Below are positions 1 to 6,961 of a stretch of DNA of 16,794 nt, piece by piece. The stretch covers positions 1 through 16,794 of the forward strand of contig JASGDF010000039.1 of the NCBI GenBank assembly GCA_047607345.1, given 5' to 3'. The notes under the pieces were generated by a model. That model worked only from the letters and a program-made list of their open reading frames with translations. It was not told the DNA's origin and searched no databases. The position numbers and the translations under genes were made by a program. Source of the stretch: Pseudomonas_S sp047607345. Lineage in GTDB: Bacteria; Pseudomonadota; Gammaproteobacteria; Xanthomonadales; Xanthomonadaceae. Every line of letters starts with the position of its first letter. Position 1 is the stretch's first letter.

Positions 1-1278
1 CCGATCCTGACCAAGGCCACCCCCGAGGGCGCGCGCGACTTCCTGGTGCCGGCGCGGATGCACCCGGGCGAGTTCTATGCGCTGCCGCAGTCGCCGCAGC
101 TGTTCAAGCAGATCCTGATGGTGGCCGGCTTCGACCGCTACTACCAGATCGCGCGCTGCTTCCGCGACGAGGCGCTGCGCGCCGACCGCCAGCTGGAGTT
201 CACCCAGCTCGACATGGAGTTCGCCTTCGTGCGCGAGCGCGACGTGCAGGACTTCGTCGAGGCGATGATCCGCGCGGTCTTCAAGGAGGTCGTCGACGTC
301 GAGCTGGACGCGCAGTTCCCGCGCATGACCTGGGCCGAGGCGATGCGCCGCTACGGCTCGGACAAGCCGGACCTGCGCATCGACCTGGAACTGGTGGACG
401 TGGCCGGGCTGGTCAAGGACAGCGGTTTCAAGGTCTTTGCCGATGCCGCCGCCGACCCGGATGGGCGCGTCGCCGCGCTGCGCGTGCCCGGCGGCGCCAG
501 CCTCAGCCGCAAGCAGATCGACGAATATGCCGCCCACGCCGCCAAGTACGGCGCCAAGGGCCTGGCCTACATCAAGCTCGACGAGGCCGGCGCGATCAGC
601 TCGCCGATCCAGAAGTTCTTCGCCGAGGACGCGTTCGCGGCGCTGCTGGCCGCGGTCGGCGCCGGCAACGGCGACATCGTGTTCTTCGGCGCCGGCGGCT
701 ACAACAAGGTCTCCGACTTCATGGGCGCGCTGCGCTTGAAGGCCGGCAAGGACTTCGGCCGGGTCGCCGAGGGCTGGCGCCCGCTGTGGGTCACCGACTT
801 CCCTATGTTCGAGTGGGACGAGGAGGAGCAGCGCTACGTGGCGCTGCATCACCCGTTCACCGCGCCGGCGGTCGACTCGATCGAGGACCTGCGCGCGCAT
901 GCCAGGACCGCGGTCTCGCGCGGCTACGACATGGTGCTCAACGGCAATGAGATCGGTGGCGGCTCGATCCGCATCCACCGCCCGGAGATGCAGAGCGCGG
1001 TGTTCGAGCTGCTCGGCATCGATGCCGAGGAGGCCCGCGCCAAGTTCGGTTTCCTGCTCGACGCGCTGAACTACGGCGCGCCGCCGCACGGCGGCATCGC
1101 CTTCGGCATCGACCGCATCGCCGCGCTGATGGCCGGCACCGAGTCGATCCGCGACGTGATCCCGTTCCCGAAGACCACCGGCGCGCAGTGCCTGATGACC
1201 GATGCGCCGTCGCCGATCGCCGACGCGCAGCTGGCCGAGGTCCACGTCCAGGTCCGGCCGCGGCCGGCGCAGGGCTGA
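1..1278 (+). CDS. aspS: Aspartyl-tRNA synthetase, C-terminal part (5' end outside window)
   Basis: This class II synthetase charges tRNA-Asp with aspartate in the cytoplasm. The frame is open from base 1, so the N-terminal anticodon-binding domain (probably about 165-170 residues) lies upstream; 425 residues are visible. Class II motif 2 is clear (FRDEALRADRQLEFTQLD, visible residues 54-71). A GAD insertion domain occupies about residues 100-250. The conserved NGNEIGGGSIRIH stretch begins near residue 314, and motif 3 (GIAFGIDRIAALMAG) near 365. The end, DVIPFPKTTGAQCLMTDAPS plus a short tail, is typical of bacterial AspRS. Whether it is a discriminating or non-discriminating enzyme cannot be judged without the anticodon-binding domain. 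A GTG at 46 is an internal valine codon, not the start. The GNAT gene follows after 3 bases, suggesting co-transcription. Confidence 0.97.
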   Translation, partial: PILTKATPEGARDFLVPARMHPGEFYALPQSPQLFKQILMVAGFDRYYQIARCFRDEALRADRQLEFTQLDMEFAFVRERDVQDFVEAMIRAVFKEVVDVELDAQFPRMTWAEAMRRYGSDKPDLRIDLELVDVAGLVKDSGFKVFADAAADPDGRVAALRVPGGASLSRKQIDEYAAHAAKYGAKGLAYIKLDEAGAISSPIQKFFAEDAFAALLAAVGAGNGDIVFFGAGGYNKVSDFMGALRLKAGKDFGRVAEGWRPLWVTDFPMFEWDEEEQRYVALHHPFTAPAVDSIEDLRAHARTAVSRGYDMVLNGNEIGGGSIRIHRPEMQSAVFELLGIDAEEARAKFGFLLDALNYGAPPHGGIAFGIDRIAALMAGTESIRDVIPFPKTTGAQCLMTDAPSPIADAQLAEVHVQVRPRPAQG

Positions 1279-1281
1279 GCC

Positions 1282-1803
1282 ATGGGCTTCGGCATCCGTC
1301 GCGCCACGCCTGACGATGCCGAAGCGCTGTCGGCGCTGGCCGCGCGCACCTTCACCGAGACCTTCGGCCACCTGTATCCGGACGAGGATCTGCAGGGCTT
1401 TCTTGCCGAGAGTTATGCGGTGGAGCGCTCGCGGATCGTGCTGGCGCATCCGGACTACGCGATCTGGTTGCTGGAACTTGATGGGGTGCCGGTTGGGCAC
1501 GCCGCGGCCGGCCCGTGCGGGCTGCCGCATGCCGAGGTCGTGCCCGGCGACGGCGAGCTCAAGCGCCTGTACCTGCTGAAGGAGCACCAGAACTGTGGCT
1601 GGGGTAGCCGTTTGTTCGAGACGGCGTTGCAGTGGCTGGAGCGCGACGGGCCGCGCACGCTGTGGATCGGGGTGTGGTCGAAGAACTTCGGGGCGCAGCG
1701 GTTCTATGCGCGCTACGGGTTCGAGAAGGTGGGCGACTACGAGTTCCCGGTGGGGCGGGTGCGCGATCACGAGTACATCCTGCGCCGGTTGCCGCGCGGG
1801 TAG
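1282..1803 (+). CDS. GNAT-family N-acetyltransferase (PaiA/RimI-like)
   Basis: A 173-residue single-domain acetyltransferase that should transfer an acetyl group from acetyl-CoA to an amine; the substrate is unknown. The N-terminus (IRRATPDDAEALSALAARTF) is a standard GNAT opening. Motif A, with the pyrophosphate-binding Q/R-x-x-G-x-G/A loop, is QNCGWG at residues 103-108, after the beta strand ELKRLYLL. The C-terminal part (NFGAQRFYARYGFEKVGDY, 135-153) is the usual motif B region. The TFTETFGHLYPDEDL stretch resembles PaiA-type polyamine acetyltransferases, a weak hint only. The ATG lies 3 bases after the aspS stop with no strong ribosome-binding site, so translation is probably coupled to aspS. 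Confidence 0.9.
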   Translation: MGFGIRRATPDDAEALSALAARTFTETFGHLYPDEDLQGFLAESYAVERSRIVLAHPDYAIWLLELDGVPVGHAAAGPCGLPHAEVVPGDGELKRLYLLKEHQNCGWGSRLFETALQWLERDGPRTLWIGVWSKNFGAQRFYARYGFEKVGDYEFPVGRVRDHEYILRRLPRG

Positions 1804-1866
1804 TCGAGTCCCGGTCCGTCTCGTGCAGGCGGTAACCAGGTGCTTGACGCTGGCTTTTTGCTTTCT

Positions 1867-1900
1867 GTAGGAGGGACTTCAGTCCCGACGGGCTTTCCCG
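1867..1900 (+). repeat. GTAG-headed REP-like palindrome with adjoining hairpin
   Basis: GTAG at 1867-1870 is followed by a perfect 6-bp stem, GGGACT (1873-1878) / AGTCCC (1881-1886), with a TC loop. Next comes a second hairpin, CGGG (1889-1892) / CCCG (1897-1900), with a CTTT loop. The layout GTAG-G-stem-TC-stem-GAC resembles the GTAG REP elements known from Stenotrophomonas and Xanthomonas, which are mobilised by RAYT-type transposases. No RAYT gene is in the window. Assignment to that family is from memory of its form, not from a search. Confidence 0.55.
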
Positions 1901-2068
1901 GCATTGTTTGGAAATCAAAGGCTTTCGCCTTTCGGCGAGTCACTAGCCCGCCCGCCGGGGCGAAGCGGTGCTCCGCCTTTTCCCGGCGAGCCCCTGTGCG
2001 TCGCCCCCTGGGGGGGGGGGCGCCGCCTCCGCCGCTCCGACAGGAGCCCCGGTAGGTCAAAGGCAAAC
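1901..2068. other. Non-coding, hairpin-rich continuation of the REP-like region
   Basis: No convincing gene is present. Visible elements are a hairpin AAAGGC (1917-1922) / GCCTTT (1927-1932); a short GCGG (1965-1968) / CCGC (1973-1976) hairpin followed by CTTTT, which could act weakly as a terminator for aspS-GNAT; an uninterrupted run of 11 G at 2010-2020; and a hairpin GCTCC (2034-2038) / GGAGC (2043-2047). Base use differs from the flanking genes. Together with the REP-like palindrome and the direct repeat downstream, this looks like one composite dispersed intergenic repeat. Confidence 0.45.
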
Positions 2069-2097
2069 AGCAACCGCAAAATCACAAGCAACCGCAA
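2069..2097 (+). repeat. 11-bp direct repeat AGCAACCGCAA, 18-bp period
   Basis: AGCAACCGCAA occurs at 2069-2079 and again at 2087-2097, within a CAA/CAG-rich low-complexity stretch (about 2057-2100). It marks the right-hand end of the repeat-rich gap. I see no coding potential here. Confidence 0.6.
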
Positions 2098-2215
2098 CGG
2101 GCCTCATTCCAGGCAGGACCTGGGGGTTGTCCTTGGGACCTCCTGCACATGCGTGCCGTCACGCGAAGCCAGCGCTACGCCACCGATCACCGCGACCACG
2201 TCCAGCAGCAGCGCC

Positions 2216-2497
2216 AGCTGCTGGCCTTCGCCGCGGGGCGTCTGGCTGGTCCTGCGCAGCAACAGTGCCGACGTGCAGCGCGGCGCGGTTCGCGCTGGGG
2301 TCGGGGTGGCGTTGTTGGCCGATCTGCCGGGAAACGCCGGCGATCCCGCGATGGCGTGCCTGCCCGGAGGCGGCAAGGTGCTGGAGCGCGAGCTGTGGCT
2401 GGTCGTGCATCGCGACCTGCGCAGGGCGCCGGCGGTGCGCGCGGTCGCCGAGTTCCTGGTCCAGGCGCTGGTCGAGCCCGGCGTGGTTCTCGGCTGA
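2216..2497 (+). pseudogene. LysR-family regulator remnant (C-terminal ~90 codons only)
   Basis: In one frame the translation runs SNSADVQRGAVRAGVGVALL ... GGGKVLERELWLVVHRDL ... APAVRAVAEFLVQAL and ends at TGA 2495-2497. This matches the last part of a LysR effector-binding domain: an SNS...AVRAGxGxALL segment, then xELWLVVHxDLRRxPxVRAVxxF. A full LysR protein has about 300 residues. The DNA-binding helix-turn-helix and most of the effector domain are absent upstream, where repeat-rich sequence sits instead, and there is no plausible start or ribosome-binding site. The left boundary is approximate: similarity is firm from about 2243 and weaker back to 2216. It points toward the AraC gene end to end. 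A working short protein cannot be excluded but is unlikely. Confidence 0.65.
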
Positions 2498-2571
2498 GGC
2501 AGGTCCGCGGAGCATCGGAACGGTTGCCGCGAAGCGCCGGATGCACGAGGCCGCCGACCGGCCGCCGTCGT

Positions 2572-3504
2572 TCAACGAGCGACGCTACGCACCCGCACCA
2601 CTTCCTTGCGTGGTGGCGCGCCGAACAGCCGCTTGTACTCGCGGCTGAACTGCGAGGGGCTTTCGTAGCCGACCCGGTGCGCGGCCACCGCCGCCTCCAG
2701 CCGATCGAACAGCATCAACCGCCGCGCCTCGTGCAGCCGCAGCTGCTTCTGGTACTGCAGCGGCGACATCGCGGTGGCCGCCTTGAAGCCGTGGTGCAGC
2801 GCCGACACGCTCATGTGCACCGCGCGCGCCAGCGCCTCGATCCGCAGCGGCTCCAGGTAGTGGCGGCGCAGCAGGGTCACCGCCTGGGCGATGCGCTGGC
2901 GCTGCCCGTCGTTGACCGCCAGTGCGCGCAGGTGCCCGCCCAGGTCGCCCTGCAGCACGCGGTAGAAGATCTCGCGGATCGCCATCGGCGCCAGCACCGG
3001 CAGGTCGTCGGGAGCGTCGAGCAGGCGCATCAGCCGCAGCACCGCGTCCAGCAGCGGCGCGCCGACCCGCGCGGCGTAGGCCGCGCGGGCGCTGCCGCTG
3101 TCGGCGCGGCTCTCGACGCGGCCCAGCAGCAGCCCGGCGACGTCTTCCGGATCGATGTCCAGGCGTAGGCACAGGTAGGGTTTGTCCGGGCTGGCCTCGA
3201 TCACCTGGCCGATCATCGGCACGGTCATCGACACCACCAGGTAGTGCAGCGGGTCGTAACGGAAGTGGAGCTTGCCGAGGCTGGCGGTCTTGCTGCCCTG
3301 GACCACCAGGCAGAACCGTGGTTCATAGACCGACGGCATGCAGGCGGTCGGGGCGTCGATCCGGATCAGCTGCAACGCGGGCAGGGCGGTGCGGTGCAGG
3401 CCCTCGCCGCGGGCGGTCAATCGGGCAATCCGGCCGGTCAGCTCGGCCAACGGGGCGGCGACCGAGTGCTGGGCGATCAGTTCGGATGAGGATGAGGCGC
3501 TCAT
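2572..3504 (-). CDS. AraC-family transcriptional regulator
   Basis: A 310-residue cytoplasmic regulator. The N-terminal half (about residues 25-180) looks like the AraC_N effector domain (PF06719 type): note YEPRFCLVVQGSKTASLG at 60-77, FRYDPLHYLVVSMTVPM at 81-97, and AIREIFYRVLQGDLG at 175-189. The C-terminal third carries the paired helix-turn-helix DNA-binding domain: first HTH about 222-243 (EALARAVHMSVSALHHGFK) and second about 271-294 (VGYESPSQFSREYKRLFG). The start at 3504 is the only ATG giving a complete N-terminus; no strong ribosome-binding site precedes it. The gene diverges from the RND efflux operon across a 259-bp gap, so it is a good candidate for that operon's regulator. This is positional inference; PF06719 proteins elsewhere often control neighbouring oxidoreductases. 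Confidence 0.92.
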   Translation of the reverse strand: MSASSSSELIAQHSVAAPLAELTGRIARLTARGEGLHRTALPALQLIRIDAPTACMPSVYEPRFCLVVQGSKTASLGKLHFRYDPLHYLVVSMTVPMIGQVIEASPDKPYLCLRLDIDPEDVAGLLLGRVESRADSGSARAAYAARVGAPLLDAVLRLMRLLDAPDDLPVLAPMAIREIFYRVLQGDLGGHLRALAVNDGQRQRIAQAVTLLRRHYLEPLRIEALARAVHMSVSALHHGFKAATAMSPLQYQKQLRLHEARRLMLFDRLEAAVAAHRVGYESPSQFSREYKRLFGAPPRKEVVRVRSVAR

Positions 3505-3654
3505 GGGCTTTGGCTGGGGGCACGGGCGTGCGCCGATTGTCCCGAGCGTACCCGCAGAAAAGTCGCGGTGTGGGATCTATTTGCAGGATCCGGCAATCAT
3601 GCGGCAGCAACGGGCAAGCGCCGGTGAGTGACTTCGGGGAAGCTTTGGCAACTG

Positions 3655-3679
3655 CCGGCGCGGCCTGGTCGCGCGCCGG
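3655..3679. promoter_or_regulatory. Perfect 8-bp inverted repeat in the araC/RND divergent gap
   Basis: CCGGCGCG (3655-3662) and CGCGCCGG (3672-3679) form a perfect inverted repeat with a 9-nt spacer, roughly midway between the divergent starts at 3504 and 3764. It could be an operator for the AraC-type protein or a transcript hairpin. Downstream, TTGTGA (3685-3690) and CACTAT (3709-3714), 18 bp apart, are a weak -35/-10 candidate for the RND operon. In a sequence this GC-rich, both may arise by chance. Confidence 0.3.
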
Positions 3680-3763
3680 TGGCCTTGTGATGGTGGTCCT
3701 GCGTCGCGCACTATCGGTTCCTGCGAACTGCCCGCCCCCCTCCTTTTCCACGGAGCCGTCCGC

Positions 3764-6700
3764 ATGTGGATCGTCCAGTACGCGCTCTCGCGGCGCTACA
3801 CCATCGGTGTGCTCGCCATCCTGATCCTGCTGTTCGGGGTGCAGTCGGCGCGGCGCATGCCCACCGACATCCTGCCCGAGGTCGGCATTCCCTCGGTCAA
3901 CCTGATCTGGAGCTATGCCGGGCTGCCGGCCGCGGAGATGGCGGCCAAGCTGACCTCGTTTTCCGAGGTCTCGGTGCTCAACAACGTCGACGACCTCAAG
4001 GAAGTGCGCTCGGAGAGCCTGAACGGCATCGGCATCGTGCGCGCCGATTTCCAGCCCGGGGTCAACCTGGAGCGCGCGCTGGCGCAGATGACCGCGGTCT
4101 CGCAGACCATTCTGCGGCGCATGCCGCCCGGTACGTCGCCGCCGATGGTGGTGCGCAACAACGCTTCCAGCACGCCGGTGCTGCAACTGGTGCTGTCGTC
4201 CGATTCGATGAGCGAGGCGCAGCTGTACGACTACGCGCGTATACAGCTGCGCTCGCAGATCCAGTCGATCCCGGGCATCCGCATGAGCCTGCCGTATGGC
4301 GGCGCGGCGCGCCAGATCATGGTCGACCTCGACCCGCGGGCGCTGCAGACCTACGGGTTGACCCCGCAGGACGTGACCGGCGCGCTGGAACGCGGCAGCC
4401 CGACCCTGCCCTCGGGCACGATCCGCGAGGGCGCGCGCGAGATGCAGATCTCGCTGGAGACCAGCCCGGACAGCGCGGCCGGCTTCCTCGACCTGCCGAT
4501 CGTCAGCCGCGACGGCAACGTGATCTACGTGCGCGACGTGGCCAGCGTGCGCGACGGCGGCGCGCTGCAGACCAACATCGCGCGGATGGACGGCGCCAGC
4601 GCGGTCTCGGTGGCGCTGATCAAGATGGGCGGCGCCTCGGCGGTGCAGATCGTGCGCCAGGTGCGCGAGCGGCTGCCGGAGATCGTCGCTTCGGCGCCGC
4701 CGGGCACGCGCATCGAGCCGATCTTCGACCAGTCGGTGTTCGTCGACAGCGCGATCGGCTCGATCCGCCACGAGGCGCTGCTGGTCGGGCTGCTGGTGGC
4801 GGCGGTGGTGCTGGTGTTCGTCGGCTCCTGGCGCTCCAGCATGATCGTGCTGTCGGCGATCCCGCTGGCGCTGCTGGCCTCGGTGAGCGCGCTGCACCTG
4901 CTCGGCTACACCTTCAACGTGATGACCCTGGGCGGGCTGGCGCTGGCGATCGGCATCCTGGTCGACAACGCGGTGGTGGACGTGGAGAACACCAATCGCC
5001 ACATCGCCCTCGGCAAGGACGTGCGTACGGCGATCCTGGACAGCGCCGGCGAGGTGGTGTTCCCCGAGTTCGTCTCCACCGTGTCGATCTGCATCGTGCT
5101 GACCCCGGTGCTGCTGATGACCGGGCTGTCGGCCTGGGTGTTCACGCCGCTGGCGCTGGCGGTGATCTTCGCGATGCTGGCCTCGTTCCTGCTCTCGCGC
5201 ACGCTGATCCCGGTGCTGTGCTACCTGCTGCTGCCGGCCGACATCCGCAGCCGCGCGCGCCCGCGCTGGGCCGCCGAGCGCGCGCTGCTGGCGCTGCACC
5301 ACCGCATGGAGCACACGCTGGAGCGGCTGCGCGAGCGCCACCACGCGCTGCTGCACCGGCTCGGCCACCACGGCGGGGTGCTGGCGCTGGCGGCGTGCGT
5401 GCTGCTGGTGCTTGGCGCCGGCAGCGCGGCGCTGCTCGGGCGCGAGTACTTCCCGCAGGTCGATGCCGGGCAGCTGCGGCTGCAGGTGCGGCTGCCGTCC
5501 GGCACCCGGCTGGAGCAGGCCGCGCAGCGGCTGGCGCAGGTCCAGCGCGAGATCCGCCAGATCATCCCCGCCGATGAATTGCAGACCGTCTACGAGCAGA
5601 TCGGCGTCCCCGACTCGGTCAACCTGGCCTGGGTCGACAGCGCGGTGGTCGGCGCGTTCGAGGCCGAGCTGATGCTGCAGCTGCGCAGCCCGCACGCGCC
5701 GAGCGCCGGTTACCTGAAGGCGATCCGCGAACGCATCGCCGAGCGCTTCCCCGACGTGCGCGTGTTCGAGCGCCCGCCCGACGCCACCGGTCGCACCCTG
5801 GCCGGCTCGGCGGTGGGCGCGCTGGAGGTGCGCTTCAACGGCCGCGACGCCGCCGGCAACCTGGCGCTGGCGCGCGAGCTGGTGTCGCAGCTGCGGCAAG
5901 TGCCCGGCGCCACCGACGTGATGGTGCGGCAGGTGCTTGACCTGCCCGAATACCACATCGTGCTCGACCGCAGCCGTGCCGCCCAGCTCGGCCTCAGTAC
6001 CCAGGACGCCAGCCGCGCGGTGCTGGCGGTGCTGGGCTCGGCCGGCACGGTGACGCCGGTGTTCTGGGTCGACCAGGTCACCGCCACCGCCTACACGGTG
6101 CAGCTGCAGGCGTTGCCGGCGGACCTGGGCGGCATCGACGCGCTGCTCAACACGCCGCTGCGGGTCGGGACGAACGGCACCGTACTGCTGCGCAACATCG
6201 CCAGCGTGACCCCGCGCGCGGTGCCGGCCAGCGTCGACCGGGTGATGATGGCGCCGACCGTCAGCGTGATCGCCAACGTGCAGGGGCGCGACCTCGGCTC
6301 GGTGTACTCGGCGCTGGGCGAGATCACCGCGCGGATGCAGGCGCGGCTCAAGCCCGGCAACCGCATCGAGATCGTCGGCCAGGCCAGCGAGATGCGCAGC
6401 GCCTACGCCGAGCTGGGCTCGGGCCTGCTGATGGCGGCGGTGCTGGTGTTCCTGGTGCTGGTGGTCAACTTCCAGTCGTGGATCCAGCCGCTGGTGGCGA
6501 TGTCCGGGTTGCCGCTGGCGATCGCCGGCGCGGCGGTCGCGCTGTTCGTCACCGGCACCCCGCTGAGCGTGCCGGCGCTGATGGGCGTGATGATGGTGAT
6601 CGGCGTGTCCACCGCCAACAGCGTGCTGGTGACCAGTTTCGCGCGCAACCTGGTCGCTGCCGGCCACGATCCCGAGCTTGCGGCCTACGAGGCCGCGGCG

Positions 6701-6961
6701 GTACGGCTGCGGCCAGTGCTGATGACCGCCAGCGCGATGGTGCTCGGGATCGTGCCGATGGCGCTGGGGCTGGGCGAGGGTGGCGAGCAGAACGCCCCGC
6801 TCGGACGCGCGGTGATCGGCGGGCTGCTGTTCGGCACGCCGGCCACGCTGCTGCTGGTGCCTTCGATCCTGGCCGTGCTCGGCCGCCGCCACCACCGCCG
6901 CGTCGCCGCGGCGGCCATCACCGCCGACGGCCGCCCGGCCACCGGCGAAGGAGTTGCCTGA
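3764..6961 (+). CDS. RND-family efflux pump, inner-membrane permease subunit
   Basis: A 1065-residue proton-driven resistance-nodulation-division exporter. The internal duplication typical of the family is visible: TM1 at about 10-28, a large periplasmic loop (about 35-335), TM2-6 to about 490, then TM7 near 540-556, a second loop (to about 885) and TM8-12 to about 1040. LPEVGIPSVNLIWSYAGLPA (37-56) and MTLGGLALAIGILVDNAVVD (387-406) are hallmark RND segments. In TM4 the AcrB Asp-Asp pair appears as D401-N402, and in TM10 the AcrB Lys940 position is Ala951 (IGVSTANSVLV), so the relay differs from AcrB. The ATG follows GGAG at 3752-3755 with 8-nt spacing. Its stop shares one base with the start of the membrane-fusion gene, indicating a two-gene operon. 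Substrate cannot be inferred. Confidence 0.95.
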   Translation: MWIVQYALSRRYTIGVLAILILLFGVQSARRMPTDILPEVGIPSVNLIWSYAGLPAAEMAAKLTSFSEVSVLNNVDDLKEVRSESLNGIGIVRADFQPGVNLERALAQMTAVSQTILRRMPPGTSPPMVVRNNASSTPVLQLVLSSDSMSEAQLYDYARIQLRSQIQSIPGIRMSLPYGGAARQIMVDLDPRALQTYGLTPQDVTGALERGSPTLPSGTIREGAREMQISLETSPDSAAGFLDLPIVSRDGNVIYVRDVASVRDGGALQTNIARMDGASAVSVALIKMGGASAVQIVRQVRERLPEIVASAPPGTRIEPIFDQSVFVDSAIGSIRHEALLVGLLVAAVVLVFVGSWRSSMIVLSAIPLALLASVSALHLLGYTFNVMTLGGLALAIGILVDNAVVDVENTNRHIALGKDVRTAILDSAGEVVFPEFVSTVSICIVLTPVLLMTGLSAWVFTPLALAVIFAMLASFLLSRTLIPVLCYLLLPADIRSRARPRWAAERALLALHHRMEHTLERLRERHHALLHRLGHHGGVLALAACVLLVLGAGSAALLGREYFPQVDAGQLRLQVRLPSGTRLEQAAQRLAQVQREIRQIIPADELQTVYEQIGVPDSVNLAWVDSAVVGAFEAELMLQLRSPHAPSAGYLKAIRERIAERFPDVRVFERPPDATGRTLAGSAVGALEVRFNGRDAAGNLALARELVSQLRQVPGATDVMVRQVLDLPEYHIVLDRSRAAQLGLSTQDASRAVLAVLGSAGTVTPVFWVDQVTATAYTVQLQALPADLGGIDALLNTPLRVGTNGTVLLRNIASVTPRAVPASVDRVMMAPTVSVIANVQGRDLGSVYSALGEITARMQARLKPGNRIEIVGQASEMRSAYAELGSGLLMAAVLVFLVLVVNFQSWIQPLVAMSGLPLAIAGAAVALFVTGTPLSVPALMGVMMVIGVSTANSVLVTSFARNLVAAGHDPELAAYEAAAVRLRPVLMTASAMVLGIVPMALGLGEGGEQNAPLGRAVIGGLLFGTPATLLLVPSILAVLGRRHHRRVAAAAITADGRPATGEGVA

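Noticed and set aside
2149..3168. Plus-strand open frame across the LysR remnant and into the AraC gene
   Set aside because: Arg/Gln-rich translation, out of frame with the LysR remnant and antisense to a convincing AraC protein.
3645..3674. TTGGCA at 3645 as a -35 box for the RND operon
   Set aside because: No -10-like hexamer occurs 16-19 bases downstream; the sequence there is entirely GC-rich.
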